A program made the position numbers and the translations under genes. From assembly GCA_026874595.1 (NCBI GenBank), contig CM049320.1:24129714-24193713 (forward strand): a stretch of 64,000 bases of DNA, written 5' to 3'. This document shows, piece by piece, positions 13,041-25,162 of the stretch (its first letter is position 1; the number at the start of each line of letters is the position of its first letter). The stretch comes from Sipunculus nudus (taxonomy: Eukaryota; Annelida; Sipuncula; Golfingiida; Sipunculidae). The notes below the pieces were generated by a model, which did no database searches, had not been told where the DNA came from, and saw nothing but the letters and a program-made list of their open reading frames with translations.

Positions 13041-13445
13041 TAAACATGGTATTATGTTGGTTCCCGGATGGTCCACCTTGTATAATATAAAAGGTTATCC
13101 GATGGCGTATTTGTCCCCTAATTGTTCACCATTTATGTGATATAGTCTCCTGGGAGTATGGTGGTCCCCTGATAGTTAATCTTATATGATATATGGTCCC
13201 CCGATAGTTCTTCTGGTCTCCCGATGGTAAACGTGTTGTATATTATTAGTTTAGATAATTTTACCAAGAACACAAACTTAGGGTTACATCCTGGATTTGC
13301 TTAATTGTCCATATGAAAACTAAAATAAACTCTGGGACGTAATATGAAAAACGACTATATGGGGACCGGGATCGGTCTCCTGAAGGTTGCAATTTTATGT
13401 AAAAAAGCACGATGACTATCGGGGGACCGCAAAAATATACAACAC
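13041..13445. repeat. Right subterminal repeats of the giant element
   Basis: Inverted G-rich words (GGTCCCCTGATAGT and variants) occur near 13161, 13197 and 13215, with weaker ones near 13052. A forward pair lies near 13362 and 13411. This mirrors the left end and supports a single element spanning both. Confidence 0.7.
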
Positions 13446-13559
13446 TTATGTAAATAAGAAATTGAGATAAATTAAAACAAGAATAATACTTTTATGTATA
13501 ATTAATTAAAAATGGAGCAATTTGCAATTACTTTGAACTGAAAATAATGAAATTGATCC

Positions 13560-13594
13560 GGTCCCCTGATAGTCGTGGTCCCCCCATGGTTGCA
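13560..13594 (-). repeat. Right terminal inverted repeat of the giant element
   Basis: Read on the minus strand it begins TGCAACCATGGGGGGACC and continues ACGACTATCAGGGGACC, matching 981-1020. Immediately outside is a short TA tract, then sequence shared with copy B. Confidence 0.85.
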
Positions 13595-14694
13595 TTTATA
13601 AGTATATATATATAACATTTATTCTGGATTATTTTGGTCACGAGGAGGAATATTCTGCAGATCAGCAGATATGATGTTCGTAAACTAAATAAAAATATGC
13701 TAAGAAGCATGGAAAAACTACGCACATATAGCTGATCAGGGCGGATACAAAATCTTATAAGAGGCGGGCTGAATTACCTGGCACTGGTCAGCAAGTGTGC
13801 CGTGAAAAGTGTGTATATATATCCCCTTATTTCGATGACACATTAACGCACTGGGTGGTATTCTGACGGTTTATTCGTCTCAAGATCTCCGCCTAGTTAT
13901 GTGTGCAGATATAATGAACAATAGCTCACCTTACATACACGCATGAACCTTTGCTGGGCTGCCCGTTTGTAAATCTAGGACACCTTGAGTGGATACTGAT
14001 CGCTGTTTACGGCATACCCACCATGTAGACCTGTATAAACAGGGTGAGCTTTTCTTGTGTTGTGTGTGTATCTTACTTTCTTTATAATCAGCATATAAAA
14101 TATTTTTGCTGCCATTATGTATTTTAAACTACATATTCCACAATTGCATTATGATATTCTAATGTTTGTACGATGAAGCACGTATAATTTTATCTAAATC
14201 AGTGCCAAAACGGAACGTAATACACATATGTGTTTAGCGGCGGAAAGCCACGTCTCAGGAAACGATAATCTAACACTTATAAATGGAAGTTGGTCCACTT
14301 TGTCAATGTTCTGTGAAAACGCATTGTGCATGCTACTTTGCTATACCTAATTAAAAGCTCATTGTTCCTGCACTGGCCTTGCCGATATGCGAATAATGAT
14401 TTTTTAATTCACACATCATTTTGAGTGATTTATTTTGTTGTATATAGGTCGAGTGAGGGTTACCACCGACACCAGCCGAACTGCCTTCGGCAAAGACCGG
14501 AATGCCTGCGCCGTTCAGCGCGAATTAAGGTTTGTTGTGCATTTAAAAAAAAAACATGTTTAGGCATATTTGACCTGACATTTGATTCCATCACTCACCC
14601 ACTTTCAGGGTCATCAAATCCAAACAACATATGACATTGAATCCTTTGGCACCCATTCATAGGTTGCCATGCAATGATGACACAAACGGATCGC

Positions 14695-14726
14695 GGGGGG
14701 GGGGGGGGTTCAACCACCCCCCCCCC
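14695..14726. repeat. G-run / C-run foldback
   Basis: Fourteen G are followed by TTCAACCA and ten C. In copy B (54543-54595) both runs are longer and extra bases lie between them. The pair can fold as a G:C stem. Length differences between copies fit slippage or sequencing error. Confidence 0.8.
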
Positions 14727-16539
14727 TTCCTAGGATCCGCTTTTGCTACTAACGAGGCGTTCATATTTTGTATGATTTTTTTATGGGAGGTAACCGCCTC
14801 CTCTGTATAATGCTAGCTTAACTAAGTATCTATCTAAGTATATATGTATATCTGCAGAATTCCATTCCAGTTTTTGATTCCGTGACAGGGCAATAGCACT
14901 CATTTCCTCTCATTTTATATCCTGGTGTTAACCAGTCCCGACGATTACTGAACCTCTGTAACTAGTCACAGATATTCGACAACTTAACGCCCCCTCGTCT
15001 CACTCCGGTTCGCAGCTGTGAACATCATAACTGACCAAGTCTTCAAGGTAATGTATAAATAGTCCTATGTACACTTGTATTTACGAAAGCATGGAAGTCT
15101 TCTTTGTTCCAATGGGAAAGAACCTATGCGTATATACGTTTATAATTAAAATTGTGGACCAGTGAATCACATAATTCTTTAAACTTGGAGGTCTTACATT
15201 TATGGGTGCATGTAAAGTATTTATAATTTCATATATAAATGTATGATTTGCCTACTTTCGGCAATGTCGTTCTAGTAATACATGTACACAGGGGTGTCAC
15301 AACCCAAATCTGCACCTACCTGCATTTGATAAAAATGGCTGGACAATGATTATTTTCCGAATATTACCGACAGTGCTCTAAGCGTGCAGCAATCTCAGTT
15401 ATATTAGACAATGATAGAAAGTATGTAACAACAAGTGTATTAAAACACTTTAACACATTCAGTTCCATTAACATGCATACACGTAATTTAAGTTGATCGT
15501 ATCTAGTACCACTGACATTTTCCCCCGTTATTTATATTTCGATTAACGGTAGGACTATATGGGCGCGTCGGCGCTACTCTAGGAACCCGACATCGACTGA
15601 TGTATCGAGAACAGCGCGCGAAAGTGAGTACGATAAATAAACTTGATCAAATTTGATGGGCAGATTTTTCAACGCTACATAGGAAATTTTTTTCATACGT
15701 TGTGATAAATACGGACAAACTGCGTAAAAATGTTCACGGCTTCATTGTAGGGACACATAGGGGGAATAACTTCCCGTGAAAACCCTACCAAAGCGATCAT
15801 AAGTCTGCTAAGGGCTGTTTAGACGAGGCCTGCAAAAATTTCTCAATCCTTACCACCCATTCTTTGCTTCGTGCTTTCACCAAAACCAATTTTGTTCAAG
15901 GGTATCACTCTTTTGACGCGTTCATACTCTCGTGTGATCAAAGCAAAAATTTCTATCAACACGAAGTTACTTGGCTCACTGGGATTCAAACCTTTAAGTT
16001 GTAAGGACAGTAACAGCGACACATTTTCGACAAAGGTTATAATCAATTGGGCGCTGGCTTGTCAATCTGTTTAACACATCGAATAGATTTTTTTTATCGT
16101 GTTGGTTTCGTATGTGCCATTGCTGTCCATGTGTCTTTCTTTTTGTCTAGGGATTAACAGTAAACATATAACAAGAGAATGCCCTATTTAAGCCTCTTTT
16201 AACGTAGTTATCTCCAGTTATTTTTATGATGATAAAACAATTGATTTGACTTTACAACACTCATTTAAGAGTATTTTTCTAGTACAGGAAGACTATGCCT
16301 TTTATACTTTGGACAAGAGATTCCCCAAAATGACGACCCTTTGACAAAAAAAAGGTATAACCGGTCAAACGTTAAAAATGTTGCAGGTTTCAAATACCCT
16401 TACGAATAACAGGCTCAAAGGTTTTCCCGGTGGTAGCTCGCTGGGACCGCTACAGAGCCTACACGCGGTTTTTTAGGTCGCTAGGGCCCGCTAAACGCCG
16501 AAAGAACTTAATACGGTACCCATTTGTAAAGCTATGTAG

Positions 16540-16680
16540 ACATAAGAACACTTGTGGCTGAGACCTTGCTTAAGGGTCTAAGCAAAGAAGTGAGAGGCTG
16601 CGGGATCGAACCAATGACCGCTTGATCACAAGTCCGGAACTTTTGCTATTTTACCACTACGCTCAACGGTAGTGACATTC
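16540..16680 (-). mobile_element. tRNA-derived SINE (copy A)
   Basis: On the minus strand the segment reads as a tRNA-like head. A D-arm/A-box region (GAGCGTAGTGGTAAAATAG) lies near 16648-16666, and a canonical B box (GGTTCGATCCC) at 16602-16612. The spacing fits an internal RNA polymerase III promoter. The anticodon arm is poorly paired, so this is a SINE rather than a functional tRNA. The B-copy homologue is at 56730-56865. Confidence 0.7.
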
Positions 16681-17508
16681 GGTTGAGATTGACAGCTCCA
16701 AAGTTCAAGTATCTTCAGCACGTCTGGTATGACCTAATTTGAACTCAATCAAGCATTCATTTTATTTTCAATTAAATTTGCTCACGTGGAGTATGCCGAA
16801 TTTTAAAGGTAGAATGGTATATGTGTCGGTAAAAGTTTTGAGTCCAGGTTACCGCCCAGTAACGGCAAGCAAAAATTATATAGGCTCATAAAGAAATCAG
16901 CTACAAAACTCGGAAACTTGGATTATTCAGGGAATATAGATAAGTAAACTAGCTGTTCTTTTTGCGTTCAAGTAACAGTTTGGGGGATGAGTGATGACAT
17001 GACAGTCAACTGCGACTATTTAATTTCCTGTTCGGAAATACACTCGTGGATCAGGGGAGATGTGAGGCAATCGAATAAGGTCTGAAGAACTTTGTTAAGC
17101 TCAGAAGCTTGTGGTGACTGATACATGTACCGAAAAAGGAGAATGAGTTTTGCTTGATAAAGCGCAGTAAAGGAAATTATATCTACATATGATAAAGCAA
17201 AACGTATAAGGCTTACAAATAATGTGAGGGCAAGGCGTTTCTAATACGTCTATAACATTGATTGCTCTTACGTTCTTATTAAGGGTGCCTTTGGTGGTTC
17301 TTCAAAGTGTACTGATGCAAGGTCTGCCAAGTGCAGATGAAAGCAACTGGCGGTGGTGTATAAAATTAAATATGATCATTAAAAGGGTAACCTCAGACGC
17401 CTATGTAAAAGATGCTTTAATTAAAGGTGTGGCACCTCGGTCGATAGTTAATTTAAGATGCCATGGAAATATGCCTTAACTAGAATTTTGCACCCAAAGT
17501 GCGAAAAT

Positions 17509-17723
17509 CTCCGCCATATTCCATTGTCAGAAACGGGTTTTTCCTTCATGGATCCATATGGTGATTCTGATCACCCCATAAATTCAATTAGTTGTTTCTG
17601 TTTCATTGCCGAGCTATCCTGAAGCTTTCAACAAAATCCGTTAATAACTTCTTGAGTAATGTTTCTAACAATTAAACAAACAAACAAAACATTAACATTA
17701 AAACATAACCCTGTTTGGCGGAT
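17509..17723. mobile_element. Small TIR repeat (MITE-like), copy A
   Basis: It is bounded by TCCGCCA (17510) and its complement TGGCGGA (17717). Its interior contains GCCGAGCTATCCTGAAG, a CAAAATCCGTTAATAAC block, and AAACAAACAAACAAA. The same family appears at 24926-25162, and in copy B at 57697-57908. I recognise it as a repeat common in marine invertebrate genomes. Confidence 0.6.
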
Positions 17724-18554
17724 TTTGTTATGTACCAAGCAAGCTGGAGTTTGATATATATATCTTGCTGATATATATTATTGGACATATTGTAAGTGTT
17801 GTAGGGTCTCCGGGGCTTTCAATATGAAGGAAATGTACAAATAAATTGAAGTCAGCCAAGTATTTTGGGGAATCATATGAAACTTTGGAAGGGGATATGT
17901 GTCAACATTTGAAGGGTTACTGAAAATATGATATTGTCGCGTCGTTTTTTTATAATCATTTTAACTGGACACTACTTATATGATTATTTAATTAAAATGA
18001 AATGCAGAATTTTAATAACTGACTGCTTTTGATGAGGTAGTCAGGAATGATTTATTACGGACGCTTTGACCCATGAGGCATTTTTGGGTCTCGGAAGCAT
18101 ATCCCTGCGCTTCTTTAAGTTCTGGTCCCCTATATTTGCGTTTGAGTGTGTGTAATGCAACCAGGTAATGTTACATAATCTACTAATTATGGTGACGTGT
18201 ACAGGGCCTTAAACATGATGGAATATTCTCCTGGTGATATTAGTAAGAGGGTTTTTTCTATTGCCAAGTAAAGTAACATGGTAGTATGTAGGAATTACGA
18301 AACATAACAACATACCTACATTAATGTTGAAGTGACCCATATTTTAGATTTCATAGAATCGGACAACTTATGAGTAGTACTTAAGGTGCTAATATTTTCT
18401 TTAATGTTATTTTTATGAGTAACATGAATTGTGGTCGAGTGAACACACGCACCACGACTGTCTTCTTATTCAGATATTACAAAAATGACGACGTGATAAT
18501 AATAATAAATATTATTATAGATGTCGCAGTCTCCATATCGATTACAACAGCCAA

Positions 18555-18653
18555 CCAATAGGAAATGCCAAACGATTCTGGCTTATGGGATAGGATCATT
18601 CTTGTTCCTCTACCAGCTAAGATAAACGGAGTGACTGCTGCTCAGCGACGTCA
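18555..18653 (+). promoter_or_regulatory. Candidate promoter: CCAAT box and CRE (copy A)
   Basis: A CCAAT box in good context lies at 18555-18559 and a CRE core (GACGTCA) at 18647-18653, upstream of an ATG in strong context. Both elements are preserved in copy B (58664-58668 and 58756-58762) although surrounding bases have changed. No TATA box is evident. Confidence 0.45.
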
Positions 18654-18730
18654 TTACTCAAGGGATACCATCAACCGCACCATTCATTATCTAGTCAGTT
18701 AGCCACGCTGACAAGAAGGCCAGTGAAACC

Positions 18731-18759
18731 ATGGCCCATGCAATTGCACTTTCAACCAG
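18731..18759 (+). CDS. Candidate first coding exon, 29 nt (copy A)
   Basis: The ATG at 18731 has a strong Kozak context (ACCATGG) and opens a nine-codon frame, M-A-H-A-I-A-L-S-T plus two bases. It ends at a consensus splice donor (CAG|GTGAGT at 18760). Copy B preserves the ATG, the frame length, the donor and the peptide pattern IALST despite substitutions. The hydrophobic start could be the beginning of a signal peptide, but too little is visible. Downstream exons are not identified; a possible acceptor lies near 26350 beyond the LINE. If real, this gene exists as a pair in the two duplicate copies. Confidence 0.4.
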
Positions 18760-19734
18760 GTGAGTACTTTCGATAGAGTGTCATGAATAAGTGTGTGGAT
18801 ATAGGTGTAATTGGATTAGTCATCAGGTTTTCTATTAAATGGCAATCTCTTAAAAATCATCTAAAATGGAGAAATAAACAAAACATATAACATATATAAG
18901 GGTATACCATCCTGCTCATTTCTATAACCCTTATATCTAATCAAATGTAGAAAAAAACTTTGTCTAATCACTTATCTTTTGGTCTTGCTTTCTTTTTAAT
19001 AAAATTCTTTTTTTTTTCTTAAGAACTCTGTCTTTTTTTTTCTGTAATTATACGCCTGAATATCTTAAGTTATTTCATACGCTTTATCGAATGATTATGG
19101 GTATTTTGCATTTCCTAGTAAAGTGTAGTTTGTTAATCTCAGATTCAAGGCTCTGATGGAGAGATCATTAAAAATAATCTCACTTGGTTTGGCTCTTGTT
19201 ATATGTTTGGTTTTTCTTTTGTGGTAAATGCATCTAGGATGTAATAAATTTTAATGATATGTAATTGAAGAATGACTCTTTTTTTAACTCTACATTTTTT
19301 TATTCACTCCAAGGAAAAATACATTTTTTTTAAATTACATTCATTCTAGTCTGCATACATATAAACTGAGAAAGGTACATGTTCATTAAAACAAGTCACA
19401 TTAACATGAACCCCTCCCCCCCCCCCCCACCTCTCCAACTTGACATACATACCTCTACATGGATACACATACGTGTGAGTTCAAATAACTACACGTATGT
19501 ACTGAAACTCTTTTTTAATAAGTCAGTTTCATTATTTTTCTTGGCTATAAAATATACAAGTCTTGCATATAAATATAAACTGTATACAGGCTTCAAAATT
19601 GAGCTTTTGGTTTGCCTTCCTACACTGCTCAATATATTTTTTTACCTAAATATAATATTAATTAAATAATTTTCCTCTTTGTTACCATAAAATATTTCAG
19701 TTTTCTGAACTGTTTATCTTTTGCCTCTAAAACC

Positions 19735-22700
19735 ATATTTCAAGTTCATTCCAAAACTGTTTTGTCAAACTGCACTCCCAGAAAAGATGCATTAATGTTT
19801 CACAATCTGTTTTACAGAATGTGCAGTTATCAAAACTTTGAATTTTCCATTTTTTTAACAAATAATTATTCACTAAAATATCTTGGAATACCACTGACTT
19901 TGCATCATGTTAAACATTAAGTGGCAGCTGATAAACCCAGGAACAATTTTCTGGTGTAATTGAAACATATTTGGACACTTTTGGTGTCACCTGTGGACTA
20001 GGGCGCAGATTTTTCTTTATAATAGAATAAAGTTTAATAAAAAAAAATAGTTTCTCTATTCCATACAACATGTTGATTATGCCATATATACTGTTATTTT
20101 ATGCCTATATGTAAAAAATAATCTATTTTTAAAAGATACCAACTCCGTATTACCTCCTTGTAGAAACCCCCAACATATCTTAATTTAAAAATTTTGGGTC
20201 ATAGTTGCAATCAAATAAAATGCGAACATTCTACACAAAATGTTGATTATGCCATATATACTGTTCTTTTATGCCTATATGTAAAAAATAATCTATTTTT
20301 GAAAGATACCAACTCTGTATTACCTCCTTGTAAAAACCCAACATATCTTAATTTAAAAATTTTGGGTCATAGTTGCATTCAAATAAAACGCGAACATAAC
20401 TGCATTTTTTTAATTATAATTCCACAACTGTACCCATGGTCCATTTTGACTCCTAAGATATCTCGTAATCCACTGAATTTTTGGAGCTAGAGCCAGTGTA
20501 GTGCTTTCACGGCCCCTTTACTTAGTTCTCGTATCATCACTGATCTCTTAATTCTTTCCCTTCCATCATTCCATAGAAAAGTTAAATTTGTTTTTATTGA
20601 TTATTTTTTTTTAAACTCAGCTGAGATTCTACAATTTGAAATATGTATTGAAATTTTGATATAACAAAACTTTTAACAATTTGAATTTTTCCTTGAAGTG
20701 TTATATTTCTTTGACGCCAGAGTTTTAATGTCTAGATCACTTGATTTATCTTTAATTCTATATTAAGGGGATCGCATGCTTGTTTATCATAAGATGTATA
20801 CCCCAAAATGTTTAAAGGGTTTTCAGGCCAACTTATACCTAGTGGCTTTGCTGTATTGGATCTAGTCTTTCCTAGCCACAGTTCCTCTGAATTCTCTCTA
20901 TTTATCTTCCGACCACTGTACATACCAAACTCCTCAACTCTCCTTAATAATATCTTACCAGATTATATATCAGACACTGTGGCTATTGTGTTGTCTGCAT
21001 ATTGTAGTAATTTTATTTGGCCCGTCCCAATTGGAATTCCATTTATATGTGAATCTGTTCTTATTTTAGTGGCCAGTATTTCCATAATTAATATAAATAT
21101 AAAAGGGGACAGAGGATCACCCTGTCTGACACCTCTTTCTAATTTAAAATATGTAGAGGTTACTCTGTTATTAAGAATACAGCTGCTAATATATGTATAT
21201 AAGACTTTGATCCATGATACAAATTTATTATCAAATTGGAAATTATTAAACACTGCAAAAAAACTCCCATTCTAATGAGTCAAAAGCTTTTTCCATATCC
21301 AATGAGATAATCATTTCAGACATATTGTTTTCTTTTGTATAATCCAGTAAATCATTTATAAATCTAATATTTCCTCCGATATATCTGTCTTTTACATATC
21401 CAATTTGATTATGATTTATAAGTTTTAGCATTATGATTGTTAATCTTCTAGGTTAAGTCTTTGATATTATTTTATAATCTGTGTTAAAAAGAGAAATAGG
21501 TCTCAAGTTTTTCAACAAAGTACGATCTTTCTTTTTATACAGAAGAGTAATGACAGCTTGTTTTTGTGACAAGTGACATACACAAATGACTTATTAAAGG
21601 AATAAAGTTGTAAAGGACCAAAATGAGGCCAAAGTTTTTTTTTTTATAAAATTCTATTGGTACCCCATCATTACCAGGACTCTTGTCATTATGAATAGAA
21701 TTTATTGTTTGGCGACACTCCTCCATTGTAAGTGGTTTACTAAGAAATTCATTATCTTCTTTTGAAAAAAATGGATTATCAATATCAGGCAAATTATGTT
21801 CAATTTGGTCTGCCGACGTAGAGAGATTTGATGAATATATATAACTTTGTATAAAATTCTTGTTCAAGCTTTACAATTTCCTTAGGATCTGATGTAAACT
21901 CCCCTGTGTCTTTCTTTTCCTTAGAGTATTGCTTTTCTCTAAATTAAAAAAAATACTTTGAACTTTTCTATCCCTTCGCAAACCACCTGATTTTGGCTTC
22001 AATATTAAACCTTAGGTTTAATCATTGTCTGTCTCCTCCAATTCTTGTTTAACTGTCTGAATTTCCCTTATGTAATCTTCCTTACAATTATTCTCTGTAT
22101 CATTTATTTAAATATGTAGATCTTTTAATTTGTTTTGTAAATCTCTTTCCCTCTTAGTTGCAAGTTATTTATTTTCATACTTTTATCAATAAAAATATTT
22201 TTCTTATTTTGAATTTCATTGCTTCCTATTTAATCCTCTGATCAGACACATTTTAAAATTCTTCTAGATTTGGCTGATACTATTTCCTCCATTATCTTAT
22301 ATTTATCTAATAACCCTACGTTTGGTTTCCAGATCCCTGCACCCTTATGGTTGTTCTCCAATACTTCTAAACTAATTTGTAATTTAATACCAGAGTGGTC
22401 TGACTTTACATATGGCAATATATTTTTTTTCTTTTACAAAATCCTGCCACGGTTCTGAAATAAGCCAATAATCAAGTCTTGAAGCTATATTTTTATTGTT
22501 GATTCTCCAAGTGAATTCTCTTTTGAAAGGAATTTTTAATTCGCAAAATATCGGACAGATTAAGGTCATTGATAATTTCTTTCACCACATTACTCACCTT
22601 GTCATTGGAAGAAAGTTGTCCCCCTTCTCTGTCCAGAATTTATTTTAAGCAATGTTAAAATCTCCTTGAACAAAGATTCTATCCCCAAATGAAGTGTGAT

Positions 22701-23095
22701 CCTCTAGAATATGTTTTAACTTTTTGAAGAAGGTAACCTGGTCTTTTGCAATATTGGGAGCATAAACATTAACTAATATATATCTGACTTGATCAATGAA
22801 CAATTCAATAACTAAGAGTCTCCCTTCCTCTGATTTATACAATACTTTTGAACTGTCTACATTCCAATTATTTCTATGAAATACTGCAACACCTCCACTA
22901 TTTGTTGTTCCATGTGAATAGAATACAGTCCCATAACATTCATTTTTCCAAATCAGTTCTGTTTCACAACAACTGTGAGTTTCTTGTAACAGTCAAATAT
23001 CACAATTTTGTTTTTTTTTGCCCATCTGAAGACAGACCTACGTTTAGGCTGACTATTTAGGCCCCTAACATTTAAACTAACAAGTTTCAGACTTT
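19735..23095 (-). pseudogene. LINE ORF2: endonuclease plus reverse transcriptase, broken
   Basis: Reading leftwards, an APE-type endonuclease start is visible near 23090 (motif LNVRGLN), then a block near 22842-22645 with VNVYAPN and QGDFNIA. The reverse transcriptase follows: SPGNDGVPIEFY near 21700, NQIGYVKDRYIGGNIR near 21400, LDMEKAFDSLEWEF near 21290, GVRQGDPLSPF near 21130 and LLQYADNTIA near 21000. The catalytic YADD box reads YADN here. Copy B still has YADD, so this copy lost a metal-binding aspartate. A Cys-rich C terminus (CTFC then HLFWEC) is near 19830-19770. Several frameshifts and stops and a 170-bp tandem duplication also break the frame. Confidence 0.85.
20071..20400. repeat. 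170-bp tandem duplication inside LINE ORF2
   Basis: Unit 1 starts at 20071 and unit 2 at 20241, and both begin TGTTGATTATGCC. Copy B has the first unit intact and the second with an internal deletion (near 60318-60420). The duplication therefore predates the divergence of the two block copies. Confidence 0.85.
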
Positions 23096-23782
23096 ACATA
23101 AAATTGTAAATTTCAATTTTACCTGAACCTTGTAGCTAAAATTGTAAATCTACCTTTGATAGTGATGATTGGGGTGTAGATGTAACACACTTAATGAAAC
23201 AAAAAAATGTGCAATACATGAAAGAAAGAAAATCCACAAAGAAACTTGTATTTTCAACCGAAATAAGCTTACTGCAACATATATATACATATCAGAATAC
23301 TGATTTTGTGTTTTGCATGAAGGTTAAGTTAGAACGCAGCTTTTGGGAGTAAAGAAACTCTGAGAGTGTTCCAAATTCCATGACAAGATGATGTGAATAT
23401 TACTGGTACTTTTAAAACAAGACACGGTAAACTGATCTTGATACCAGATACATGACATCATCTCATCAACCATCTATTCCTGCCCAAGACACTAACAGTG
23501 TAGAAGAGTTGCACAAAATAACACAAGTTTTCGCCTACTCAAGTCTCGGAGTACCACAGTTCTCTTGCAGTTCGTGAATCACCCGAGTAATTATTCTAGT
23601 CGACAGGGGTCGCCCTAGCAATCTTTCGCGGGGTTTAACTTGTGGTCACACCTTGCGGTTTCTCTTACGGAAATAAGTCCTAAGCAACCATAATGAAAAC
23701 ACTGAGCATTCAGAAATAAGTCCTTTACTACTCTTATGGTGACACACATAAACAAGTCCAATGTTATTGTCCAATGCCCGTT

Positions 23783-24608
23783 TTAAACTGGTACTATTCG
23801 TCCTTCCACAATAAGTTTGCCACTGGTAAAGCGAGCGCGCTTTCCGTCGGGGTTTGCTTGTTTCATGTGTGGCAGGGCTTTTATTCTCTTGTCGTAGTAC
23901 TCCCTAACGAAATCCTCGTGTACTAGATTTTGGCCATCATCACCCTTCCGTTTTCCCCTGGCAATAATATCATTCCTGGTCTCTCTGCTATATAGTCTTG
24001 CAATAATCTGTCTCTCTCTACCTGGAATTCTCTTTCCTGGTCTGTGAGCATACTCAACTTCTCTACTAGTATCTGCTTTATTTACCCAAGGCATCAGATT
24101 GTGAACGTGTATTAAGTCAACCAGTTTGTTTCTTACGTTCTCTTGTTTATCTTCCCGAATACCGTAAATTCTAATATTGTGCTCTCTTGTGTATTTTTCA
24201 AGTGCAAAATATCCCGCTTTACCTAAATAAGTTGTTCCTCAGCAGCTTCTCTAGCTTTACGTTCTGCATTCAGCTGCTTTGTCAGACTTTCATTATCTCG
24301 TTTCAGTTCCGCAATACTGCCATAGGCATTTTGCAAACTGGATTCTATTCCTGTAATTTATTTTCGAAATCCTTGGTGATGTGTTCTATAATAAAACTGC
24401 GGGTGCCACTGATCTGTGCACGTAGGCTTTTAATAGCAGCCATAATTTTCTTGTAGCACCCCTCACTTGACAACTCCGCCATGTCACCTTCATTGGGGTT
24501 TTCATCACCACCAAATTCAGCCTGTTCTGGAGCTGCCTGGCTATGTTTCCTTAACATATAGGCGTTTAAAGTTTGTTCACCAGGTTTAACTCGACCCTTG
24601 CCTGACAT
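23783..24608 (-). pseudogene. LINE ORF1: coiled coil plus L1-type RNA-binding domain, broken
   Basis: The start is the ATG at 24606-24608 (MSGKGRVKPGEQTLNAY). A coiled-coil-like stretch follows near 24330-24240 (NESLTKQLNAERKAREAAEE). Then comes a domain matching the L1 ORF1p RNA-recognition fold: IRIYGIRED, VEYAHRPGKRIPG, RQIIARLYSRETRNDI, and a final FTSGKLIVEG near 23800. ORF1p binds the element's RNA in the ribonucleoprotein. A stop and frame changes between 24345 and 24094 split it into pieces. Confidence 0.75.
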
Positions 24609-24925
24609 AGTAATCCCAAGTAATGTTTAAAACAATATTCTTGAAACACGTTTTAGAGCGCTGCCTGGGCCGGTCTAACCAGGTGTCGCCATAAACCGGA
24701 ACTAAATCTCAAGAATGACTCTTCAGATTTAGGAATATTATACTTATGAATTATTCTTCTGAATGAGTCGTATTCCTGGGATGAGAATTTCACAAGACAT
24801 GAATTCGACATAAAACTTCCAAAGTTCCCGCTGATCACTGAAAGCGTGGAGTATTAACCGAGATAATGAATCTATACAAAGAATCATAAAACATGATAAC
24901 TAGAAACACCCTGAAAGCGCAGACC

Positions 24926-25162
24926 TCCGCCAAGTCAGCCCATTACCCTTATTTGGAAATGTGAGAAAAACAGCATTTTTCCTTTAAAATATTCCTGGAT
25001 CAAGAACGTTTTCAGTATCAAATTTAAACAATTTTTCATTCGATCATTGTCGAGTTATCCTGAAGATTTCATCGGAATTGGTAAATAACTTTTTGATTCA
25101 TGTTGCTTACCGGCAAACAAACCAACGGCCGCTAAATCATAACCCGCCGCTTGGTGAAGGTA
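24926..25162. mobile_element. Second member of the TCCGCCA TIR repeat family
   Basis: It starts CCTCCGCCAAG and contains GTCGAGTTATCCTGAAG and a GGTAAATAACTTTTTGA block, followed by ACAAACCAA. It ends in a degenerate TTGGTGAAGGTAAT. It is related to 17509-17723 but older. It lies in the part of copy A that copy B lacks. Confidence 0.5.

Larger units (their letters stand above)
981..13594. mobile_element. Giant (12.6 kb) TIR DNA transposon, probably non-autonomous, family unknown
   Basis: Three observations define this unit. First, copy B of the duplicated block lacks it, and its flanks join cleanly inside a (TA)n tract. Second, both ends carry matching inverted termini starting TGCAACCAT followed by a G-run and GAC. 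Third, variants of ACTATCGGGGGACC recur in both orientations within the outer ~850 bp at the left and ~550 bp at the right. The interior is AT-rich and holds several tandem repeats. No open frame resembles a transposase, polymerase or integrase, so mobilisation in trans is inferred. Alternatives are an autonomous element too decayed to recognise, or nested insertions between two smaller related elements. A target-site duplication cannot be read because the target is itself TA repeats. Confidence 0.75.
13596..21597 (+). repeat. Duplicated block, copy A, middle arm
   Basis: It aligns in direct orientation with 53460-61621. In the first ~200 bp compared by eye only a handful of differences are seen. 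It includes the SINE, the small TIR repeat, the promoter and first-exon module and the 3' half of the LINE described separately. The main internal difference is the 346 bp insertion in copy B at 54821-55166. No complete gene is recognised between 13600 and 18500. Confidence 0.9.
18985..24850 (-). mobile_element. Tx1/L1-like non-LTR retrotransposon, near full length but decayed (copy A)
   Basis: The minus strand carries two ORFs in the L1 order: ORF1 with an L1-type RNA-binding domain (24608-23783), then ORF2 with endonuclease, reverse transcriptase and a C-terminal Cys motif (about 23095-19735). T-rich stretches near 18985-19040 fit the 3' end of a minus-strand insertion, but the exact 3' end is uncertain. 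The 5' end is around 24850. Copy B keeps only the 3' part, so the insertion predates the duplication or the haplotype split. Confidence 0.8.

Noticed and set aside
16600-16672. A functional tRNA gene
   Set aside because: The A and B boxes are present, but the anticodon arm is not properly paired and the sequence continues into a SINE body.
20808-21285. Plus-strand 155-codon frame (and the 144-codon frame at 60851-61285)
   Set aside because: They are antisense shadows of the LINE reverse transcriptase on the minus strand.
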